Assembly: GCA_016875595.1 (NCBI GenBank)
Contig: VGPI01000120.1
Coordinates: forward strand, 1-6,471
DNA from: Candidatus Cloacimonadota bacterium
GTDB taxonomy: Bacteria > Cloacimonadota > Cloacimonadia > Cloacimonadales > Cloacimonadaceae
DNA: 6,471 nt
Direction: 5' to 3'
Below are positions 1 to 5,493 of this stretch, in pieces. Every line of letters begins with the position of its first letter. Within the stretch, counting starts at the first letter, position 1. The notes beneath the pieces were generated by a model, which was not told the origin of the DNA, did not search any database, and was given only the letters and a program-made list of their open reading frames with translations. The translations under genes and the position numbers were made by a program.

Positions 1-2
1 TA

Positions 3-968
3 CTGGTAGTATCTGCCTCTGCCCAAGTGGAAGGTGCAGTCCGTCTGGGAATGCAATACTCAGACAATGTTTTTCAGCTTTCGGATTATGATCTGGACCG
101 CTTCCAGACCAATCATCCCAATCTGGTATACGTGGAAACCACCGATGATCTGATCCTTTCGACACGCCTGGATCTGGCTTATCCTCTGCATTACCGCTGG
201 TGGCGGTTCACTCCATCCGTGACGGCAAACTTCGCCCAAGCCGTCAGCAATACCGATAAATACAACCCAAACTTCCTTACCCGCCTTCGGGTGGACCGGT
301 ATTATTGGAACGCTACCGTCCTCTATGGTTATTATCCTTACGTGCATGTACGTAGTTATGTCGATTCAGACGGCACCGGTGAACTGGAGACATACAGCTA
401 TGAACGCAATCTCTATCGGGGCGATGCCAATATCCACCTGATCAAAAATGGAACTGCCCAACTGCACTTTCGCTATGAGGAGTATTTTTACAACCGGTAT
501 TTTACTGAGTTTGACGGCACCGCCACCACCGGAGGCATCGGATGGAGACACCGTTTTCCCACGTTTTCGGTCGATGTGCAATATCGGTATCGGGTGTTTG
601 ACAATGATGATCGAGCGGCTGATGACGACCGTGATTCATCCTATGAAAGCGATATTTACGAGCTTGGCATCACTCTCAAACCGATGCCGCTCTCCGATTC
701 CCGGGATAACATAGCCCAATGGCAGCCGTCTCTGACTCTGGGCTATGAAGAGCGGTTTTTTCAAAGTGCGGATTCCTGGTACGGGGGCAGGATCGATAAG
801 ATATATACCACAAATGCTGGTTTTTTGCTCGATCTCTCTGAGAAGATCAATATAAATCTTGACTACACACACGTCTTTAGGAATATAGATTCACCGAATG
901 CACTGGTGCGTGAGCTGCGAGAATACAGCGAAAACCGGGTCGGTGCCTCGGTCGAATATATGTTCTAA
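3..968 (+). CDS. Outer-membrane beta-barrel protein, 5' end cut by window
   Basis: The open frame runs from the left edge to TAA at 966-968, giving 321 visible residues. The first seven visible residues, LVVSASA followed by QVEG, look like the end of a signal peptide with an Ala-x-Ala signal peptidase I site. The true start therefore lies just upstream, and the GTG at 27 is a codon of the mature protein, not the start. The mature part (about 314 residues) has alternating aromatic and polar residues (for example RYRVF, LDYTHVF, ASVEYMF), is rich in Tyr, Asp and Arg, and ends in phenylalanine. That terminal Phe is the classical last-strand signal recognised by the BAM machinery in outer-membrane proteins. 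An Asp-rich stretch near nt 600-640 (DNDD...ADDDRD) would suit an extracellular or turn loop. I infer a barrel of roughly 12-16 strands in the outer membrane. No substrate or named family can be assigned. The next gene follows 10 nt after the stop. Confidence 0.8.
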   Translation: MVVSASAQVEGAVRLGMQYSDNVFQLSDYDLDRFQTNHPNLVYVETTDDLILSTRLDLAYPLHYRWWRFTPSVTANFAQAVSNTDKYNPNFLTRLRVDRYYWNATVLYGYYPYVHVRSYVDSDGTGELETYSYERNLYRGDANIHLIKNGTAQLHFRYEEYFYNRYFTEFDGTATTGGIGWRHRFPTFSVDVQYRYRVFDNDDRAADDDRDSSYESDIYELGITLKPMPLSDSRDNIAQWQPSLTLGYEERFFQSADSWYGGRIDKIYTTNAGFLLDLSEKININLDYTHVFRNIDSPNALVRELREYSENRVGASVEYMF

Positions 969-972
969 GGAG
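967..972 (+). promoter_or_regulatory. Ribosome-binding site overlapping the upstream stop codon
   Basis: AAGGAG lies 6 nt upstream of the ATG at 979 and shares bases with the TAA stop (966-968) of the barrel gene. This strong site picks ATG 979 over the in-frame ATG at 898 inside the barrel gene. It also suggests translational coupling of the two genes. Confidence 0.75.
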
Positions 973-978
973 CAAGAG

Positions 979-1275
979 ATGATCTTCAAGCAGGAAAGCG
1001 ACAAGAAAAGGATTGTGGAATTCCTTGATCTGGTTGAGAATGATAAAGTTGAAATGAGAAAATACAGAAAACCCGTCCTGGTCTGGGCAGTCGAAAACGA
1101 CACAGTTTACTACTCGTTCTGGGAGCAGGAGTTGCTTGATAAATTCGGTCTCGATAACGTGGATGGCTATGACTATCAGGAAAACCTGGGTTTTTGCCCC
1201 GACTGGATATCCGACGAGGATGACGACTGGGATGATGACGAGGATGACTCGGACGATATCGATCCTTTCCGTTGA
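979..1275 (+). CDS. Small protein with highly acidic C-terminal tail, function unknown
   Basis: This gene encodes 98 residues, starting at ATG 979 behind a strong AAGGAG and ending at TGA 1273-1275. An upstream in-frame ATG at 898 would put 27 extra codons inside the barrel gene and has no reason to be preferred. Residues 1-76 look like a small folded alpha/beta domain with a charged N-terminal helix (KKRIVEFLDLVEND) and a hydrophobic strand (KPVLVWAVEN) followed by DTVYYSFWEQELLDKF. Residues 79-95 form an acidic tail in which 14 of 17 positions are Asp or Glu. There is no signal peptide or membrane segment, so it should be cytoplasmic. It lies 10 nt after the barrel gene, with its ribosome-binding site on that gene's stop codon, so co-transcription is likely. 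I do not recognise the family. Acidic tails of this kind occur in DNA mimics, chaperone-like proteins and ribosome-associated factors, but nothing here selects among these. Confidence 0.75.
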   Translation: MIFKQESDKKRIVEFLDLVENDKVEMRKYRKPVLVWAVENDTVYYSFWEQELLDKFGLDNVDGYDYQENLGFCPDWISDEDDDWDDDEDDSDDIDPFR

Positions 1276-1576
1276 TCCTATCCCAAGAATGAACAGGACC
1301 GCTTAACACCATTCAATTTGAGCGATACGTGTAGCTTTGTTGATCTTCTCTCTTGCCTGAGGTTGGTGTTATCCTGAGGAGATGACCGCACAATGACCGC
1401 CTGCGATCCCTTGATTGTCCGGTTTTACTGCGGGTTACGGATCAGAGGTAAAGAGAAACAGATCAGGACAAATGCCCAGATGTCAAACAGGAGAACGACC
1501 ATAAATAGACGCATAGTTATCACTGGCACAGGCGCTTATTTGCTTGAAAGCCGAGCCAGGGCAGCCGGGAGATAGT
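1276..1576. other. Non-coding spacer with short repeats and a fabF-like relic
   Basis: About 300 bases hold no convincing gene. An 8-bp inverted repeat, taacacca (1304-1311) with tggtgtta (1364-1371), encloses 52 nt. Two pairs of short direct repeats follow: CCTGAGG at 1356-1362 and 1373-1379, and ATGACCGC at 1382-1389 and 1393-1400. A 60-codon frame opens at ATG 1393, 11 nt after GAGGAG (1376-1381), and ends at TAG 1573-1575, one base before the preferred SNF2 start. Seven of its eleven Arg codons are AGA/AGG, unlike the flanking genes, so I do not call it a gene. Within it, AGGAG (1489-1493) sits 7 nt before ATA 1501, from which the frame reads INRRIVITGTGA, close to the usual beginning of FabF. 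No convincing sigma-70 promoter or intrinsic terminator is visible, although a promoter for the SNF2 gene would be expected here. Confidence 0.5.
1567..1571 (+). promoter_or_regulatory. Ribosome-binding site favouring GTG 1577 for the SNF2 gene
   Basis: GGGAG lies 5 nt upstream of GTG 1577. The earlier in-frame TTG at 1544 has only AGG (1530-1532) 11 nt away, and CTG 1523 has no better site. The reading frame is closed upstream by TAG at 1514-1516, so no ATG start exists. The site decides for GTG 1577, with moderate certainty. Confidence 0.5.
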
Positions 1577-4500
1577 GTGGCACGCCTTTTTGCTCAGGAT
1601 TATCATACACATTCCTCCACCTGGTTTTTCAACCATGCAGTGATCCCTTTACACAAGGGTGAATTGCTCTATTGGAAGTCACGGGACGAACAGCACATTC
1701 ATCTGCATTTCTTTCCCGTCCGGCAACGCCTGGAGGTCTTTAGTGCTTATGTGGATATTGTTTATGATCCTGCCTCAGCAATGGTAATGGCTCATTCTTG
1801 TGCCGAGTGCAAGGACGATCCCGGATGCCGCCATTACCTATCCATTTTGCGCTATGCCTATCACTATCTTTCCACCGACATTCTCCAGGACGAGAGTGTG
1901 GAGACCTATTTTGGCGAGATCCTGAGCGGGGGAGAGCATTGGCTGGAGATCGTTCAGCAAGCACATATCGCCGTTGAGGGCATTTACGAACCGGAGGCGG
2001 ATAAAATCAGGTTCCACCTGGATGAATTCCTGCCGATGGACGTTAAAGCACTGATCCAATATCTGGTTACATCCCCTGAAGAAGCTGCGGCAGAAAGCGA
2101 AGAGGACAGGAAACAACAAGCCAAGGTCTTTACCGATGCGGATATCATGCTTCTGCAATGGCTTCACAAGCACCGGATATCCTTCAATCCCCGCAGTCAT
2201 TATTATACTATCTACAAAAGCGGCTTTGCCTCCGCTTTGGCTTTGATGCAGAATTCCTCTTGCCGTTTCACGGTCAAAGAGACAGGCGAGGCATTGATCT
2301 TTGGTGGTCAGCATCCGGATTTTACGATCCGCATCAGCCCTCTGGGCAAAGATGAATACAGCGTCCATCCCGTTTTGACCAGCGAACTATCCGCCTGGTA
2401 TTATGGCCAGCCCTTGTGGCTGTTCTTCCGTAATCACGTTCATACCGTTCACCTGCCTTTCAATCAGGTGACTGCGGAGAAGCTATTCAGTTTTGACTGG
2501 CGTGCCGGTCTGCGTGATCTGGTCTATCTGCGGACGATCGTTCACAAGTTGATATTGAATACCGGGGTCTATCTGGATTTTACGGAGGATATCTCTTTTC
2601 CTGTGATCTATGCTGACCCTCCGCATCTGAAGCTCAGTTTATCGCCATTGAGTGATGATGTGGCGATGCAGGGCAACCTTACCTTTGCCGGAGAGGCGGA
2701 GATTCCGTTATCCGTCTTGCGTTTTCGCTCCACTCTGATCAATAGCGCATACCGGTCTGCCGGTTCTGAGGATGCAGGTGATCCCCTTCCCACGGCATGG
2801 TTTCACATACCGCCTTTTGTTTTTGCGCGGGTGGATGTCTTGTTGAACCGCTTTCCCAACGTCAATCTGGAGCGTCTGGAACAACACTCCCAGATCATAT
2901 TCAGCGGGGCGGAGGAAAAGGAGATCCTTAAATCAGCCATTCTTGATCTTTCCGAGACCGAGTGGGAGATCGAGATAGCACCTGAGCTCCGTCGGGATTT
3001 TGTTTACAAAGTGCATCTTTCGGTACAGATCAAAGCGAAACAGGCGGATGAGATCGATTGGTTTGAATACAGCGTGGTCTATCATTACAAGGACTTTTCC
3101 TTTTCCCATGATGAGCTTGCCAGTTACTTCCGCTCCGGTGAGCCGTTCCTGCATACGGAAGACGGTCGTTTAGTGATGATCACCAATCCCTCGGTGTATG
3201 AGGATATCGACCTGGTCATCCGGCGCAGCGAACTGAGAAAGGACAAAATCTACCGTTCACGACTGATGAACCTGCCCTATTATCAACGGCTCAAAGAGGA
3301 TAATCCCGACATTGCCTTTGGCAATGACGCGACGTTGCAAAGGATGGCGGAAGCCCTTGTCTTGCGCCGCCATAGCGAGGCATCACATTTACCGATCTAC
3401 CTCCAGACCGTTCTCCGTGGCTATCAGAAGGCGGGGATCAGCTGGATCATGATGCTCAGGGACTTCCGGCTCAATGGCTTACTTGCCGATGAGATGGGCT
3501 TGGGGAAAACCATTCAGGCACTCAGCGTTATCGCAGTTTCCACCAGTGAGAGACCCAATCTGGTGATTTGTCCCAAGACCCTGCTTTTCAATTGGGCTGC
3601 CGAGATCGAGAAGTTTCACACCGAGATCAGTCATTGCATCGTGGAAGGCAGCGCTTATCAACGCAAGGAACTGTACAACAAACCAAACATCAAGCTGTTC
3701 ATCGTTTCCTATAGTGTCGTGCTGAATGATATCAAGACCCTGATGGACAAGCGCTTCGAATGGATCATCATGGATGAGGCACAGCATGTGAAAAACATCC
3801 GTGCCAAACGCACTCTTGCCATCAAAAAACTGAAGAGCGAACACCGTCTGGCACTGACCGGAACGCCGATGGAAAACAACTTCTCAGAGCTCTGGTCGAT
3901 TTTTGACTTTCTGATGCCGGATTACCTTGGTTCGATCAAACGCTTTACCGACGACTACATCAATCCTCCCGATCCGGAGCAGAATTCCCTGCGCCTCAGC
4001 CGGATGACCGCACCTTTCATCATGCGCCGGATGAAACGGGATGTCCTGCTTGAATTGCCCGATAAGCAGGAGCAGATATCCTGGTGCAAACTTACTTCCA
4101 TCCAGGAAAAAACCTACCTGCAGATCCTGGATATGGTCAAGAAGACGCTTTTCCCGACCACCAACGCTCCGGTCAATTACATCAATATTCTGGCGGCATT
4201 GACCAAGTTACGTCAGGTCTGTGACCATCCAGCGCTGGTCAATTCCGATATCCTGTCCGGAGTCGAGGTCTCCGCCAAGCTGGAGCAACTGGTCGAGCTC
4301 GTGGAAGATGCCCTGCAGAGCAATCACAAAGTATTGGTATTCAGTCAGTTTGTTCAAATGCTCCGGATCATTCGCACTACATTTGACCAGCTCGGTATCA
4401 CCTATTCCTATATGGATGGCCAGAGCCGGGATCGGAAGGCACAGGTTGACCGGTTTAACAACGACCCGGGCGTAAGCTGTTTCCTGATCAGCTTAAAGAC

Positions 4501-4789
4501 CGGTGGCACCGGACTCAATCTCACCGCCGCCGATACGGTGATCCTCTATGACCCGTGGTGGAATCCCATGATCGAGAATCAGGCGATCGACCGCACTCAC
4601 AGGATCGGCCAGACCAGCAAAGTTCAGGTCTTCCGTCTCATCACCAAAGGCACGGTGGAAGAGAAGATCCTGGCTTTGCAACAGGGCAAGCTGGAAATAT
4701 TCCGCACTGTCATCGATCATGGACAGCAGCTACTCAAACAGCTCACCACCAGTGATATCAGATCGCTTTTCACTCTCGATCTCTCTTGA
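1577..4789 (+). CDS. SNF2/Rad54-family ATPase with N-terminal SWIM-like zinc finger
   Basis: From GTG 1577 this encodes about 1070 residues (1081 if TTG 1544 is used) and ends at TGA 4787-4789. Numbering is from GTG. A zinc-finger-like cluster, C75-x2-C78-x5-C84-x-H86, followed by a helix, resembles the SWIM finger found at the N-terminus of many bacterial SNF2 proteins. Residues about 100-600 occupy the place of the bacterial SNF2-associated region. The ATPase core is complete: LRGYQ entry (613-617), motif I DEMGLGKT (638-645, Walker lysine K644), motif II DEAQ (733-736), motif III LTGTP (760-764), VLVFSQF (919-925), TGGTGLNL (975-982), DPWWNP (992-997) and motif VI QAIDRTHRIGQ with arginine-finger candidates R1006 and R1009. 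Family members use ATP to translocate on double-stranded DNA and remodel protein-DNA or polymerase-DNA complexes rather than unwind strands. It is cytoplasmic. The specific role here is unknown. The kinase-like gene overlaps or directly follows its 3' end. Confidence 0.95.
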   Translation: MARLFAQDYHTHSSTWFFNHAVIPLHKGELLYWKSRDEQHIHLHFFPVRQRLEVFSAYVDIVYDPASAMVMAHSCAECKDDPGCRHYLSILRYAYHYLSTDILQDESVETYFGEILSGGEHWLEIVQQAHIAVEGIYEPEADKIRFHLDEFLPMDVKALIQYLVTSPEEAAAESEEDRKQQAKVFTDADIMLLQWLHKHRISFNPRSHYYTIYKSGFASALALMQNSSCRFTVKETGEALIFGGQHPDFTIRISPLGKDEYSVHPVLTSELSAWYYGQPLWLFFRNHVHTVHLPFNQVTAEKLFSFDWRAGLRDLVYLRTIVHKLILNTGVYLDFTEDISFPVIYADPPHLKLSLSPLSDDVAMQGNLTFAGEAEIPLSVLRFRSTLINSAYRSAGSEDAGDPLPTAWFHIPPFVFARVDVLLNRFPNVNLERLEQHSQIIFSGAEEKEILKSAILDLSETEWEIEIAPELRRDFVYKVHLSVQIKAKQADEIDWFEYSVVYHYKDFSFSHDELASYFRSGEPFLHTEDGRLVMITNPSVYEDIDLVIRRSELRKDKIYRSRLMNLPYYQRLKEDNPDIAFGNDATLQRMAEALVLRRHSEASHLPIYLQTVLRGYQKAGISWIMMLRDFRLNGLLADEMGLGKTIQALSVIAVSTSERPNLVICPKTLLFNWAAEIEKFHTEISHCIVEGSAYQRKELYNKPNIKLFIVSYSVVLNDIKTLMDKRFEWIIMDEAQHVKNIRAKRTLAIKKLKSEHRLALTGTPMENNFSELWSIFDFLMPDYLGSIKRFTDDYINPPDPEQNSLRLSRMTAPFIMRRMKRDVLLELPDKQEQISWCKLTSIQEKTYLQILDMVKKTLFPTTNAPVNYINILAALTKLRQVCDHPALVNSDILSGVEVSAKLEQLVELVEDALQSNHKVLVFSQFVQMLRIIRTTFDQLGITYSYMDGQSRDRKAQVDRFNNDPGVSCFLISLKTGGTGLNLTAADTVILYDPWWNPMIENQAIDRTHRIGQTSKVQVFRLITKGTVEEKILALQQGKLEIFRTVIDHGQQLLKQLTTSDIRSLFTLDLS

Positions 4790-5411
4790 GGTTGATTCCC
4801 TGCTGATCACTGCTCCAGACAAGATTTTCACCAAGAAACTGACTGATCCTCAGGCACTGGAGAGGGAGCTTGCTGCTTATCGTCTGGATCTGCCGATGCT
4901 CCCCCGTTTGGTGGAGTTTATCCCTCCCGATACCATCTGCGTCCAAAAGATCGATGGGATATCCTATCTGGATTGCTGGGACGCTGAGATCCCTGCTCAT
5001 CTGGCAGAGACGATTGCCGGCTTTCATCTCGCCACCTATGATGGGATCAATGCACTCTGCCATTGGGACAATCAACCCCGGAACATCCTGGTTTCGGGTG
5101 CTCAGGTCTTTCTGGTCGATTTTGCGGACAGCCGTTATGCTCCTCCAGAAGCCGATCTTACTCATCTTTTTCTATTTTGGGCAGCGCAGATGGAGTTTCA
5201 GCCCTTCATCAATGCCGTGAACCGCTTTTTACAGGTCTATACAGCGATGCTGCCTTTGCAGACGCAACTCTGGCAGGAATCTCTGGCGCAAAGCAGATCC
5301 CGGTTTGATCTGCGCCGCGCCACTTACCGTAAACACCTGCAGCCCGTATCCGGAGACACCGGCATCAATCGATCTTACCTTGATCACATTCAATTCAGCC
5401 ATTCTGGCTAA
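4719..5411 (+). CDS. Small protein-kinase-like/APH-like phosphotransferase
   Basis: The frame ends at TAA 5409-5411; from ATG 4719 it encodes 230 residues. The kinase-fold signatures are a catalytic loop H115-x-D117-x4-N122 (HWDNQPRN) followed by ILV, and a metal-binding D134-F-A in LVDFADSR. The preceding helix, with LAETIAGFH, resembles that of aminoglycoside-phosphotransferase-type and lipopolysaccharide-kinase-type enzymes. K39/K40 (IFTKKL) and E48/E50 may be the N-lobe Lys-Glu pair. No glycine-rich loop is evident, so the N-lobe is minimal. The substrate cannot be told from sequence. The start is uncertain. ATG 4719 lies 71 nt inside the SNF2 gene without a ribosome-binding site, and its first 22 residues are Ser-rich and probably not structural. 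An alternative is CTG 4800, 8 nt after GAGG (4788-4791), giving 203 residues. Either way it is tightly linked to the SNF2 gene and probably co-translated with it. The call of kinase fold is fairly sure; activity is inference. Confidence 0.8.
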   Translation: MDSSYSNSSPPVISDRFSLSISLEVDSLLITAPDKIFTKKLTDPQALERELAAYRLDLPMLPRLVEFIPPDTICVQKIDGISYLDCWDAEIPAHLAETIAGFHLATYDGINALCHWDNQPRNILVSGAQVFLVDFADSRYAPPEADLTHLFLFWAAQMEFQPFINAVNRFLQVYTAMLPLQTQLWQESLAQSRSRFDLRRATYRKHLQPVSGDTGINRSYLDHIQFSHSG

Positions 5412-5436
5412 ACAACCAATTGACCGATAAAAATAC

Positions 5437-5457
5437 TTGACCGGAAACGCCGGTCGA
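5437..5457. terminator. Hairpin between kinase-like gene and cyclophilin gene
   Basis: GACCGG (5439-5444) pairs with CCGGTC (5450-5455) around a 5-nt loop, and a T-A pair plus a G-U wobble extend the stem to 8. It follows the kinase-like stop by 25 nt. On the + strand no T-run follows it. On the - strand it is followed by five T residues (A5429-A5433 on +), so it looks more like a terminator for - strand transcripts, yet no - strand gene is evident. TTGACCG is also repeated directly at 5420-5426 and 5437-5443. It could equally be an attenuating or RNA-stability element. Confidence 0.3.
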
Positions 5458-5493
5458 ACAGGATAGCGTTATTGATTACAATGGAGTTGTGAC

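Noticed and set aside
27..29. GTG 27 as the start of the barrel gene
   Set aside because: The frame is open upstream to the edge and encodes a signal-peptide end (LVVSASA then Q), so the gene starts before the window.
898..978. ATG 898 as the start of the acidic-tail gene
   Set aside because: It would overlap the barrel gene by about 70 nt, while ATG 979 has a perfect AAGGAG at 6 nt.
1393..1575. A 60-residue Arg-rich coding frame
   Set aside because: Codon use (AGA, AGG, ATA, CGA) differs from every neighbouring gene, the ribosome-binding site is distant and no known protein is recognised apart from the short fabF-like stretch.
1838..2368. A 176-residue open frame on the - strand
   Set aside because: It lies wholly within the SNF2 gene and mirrors its codons. 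Its translation has no recognisable domain.
1577..4789. SNF2 gene as part of a known phage-defence system
   Set aside because: No methyltransferase, nuclease, phospholipase or other defence partner lies in the window, and the SWIM-SNF2 architecture is widespread in ordinary bacterial genomes.
5477..5482. TACAAT as a -10 promoter element for the cyclophilin gene
   Set aside because: Transcription from it would begin around 5489 and remove the GGAG ribosome-binding site at 5483-5486; there is also no good -35 at the right distance.
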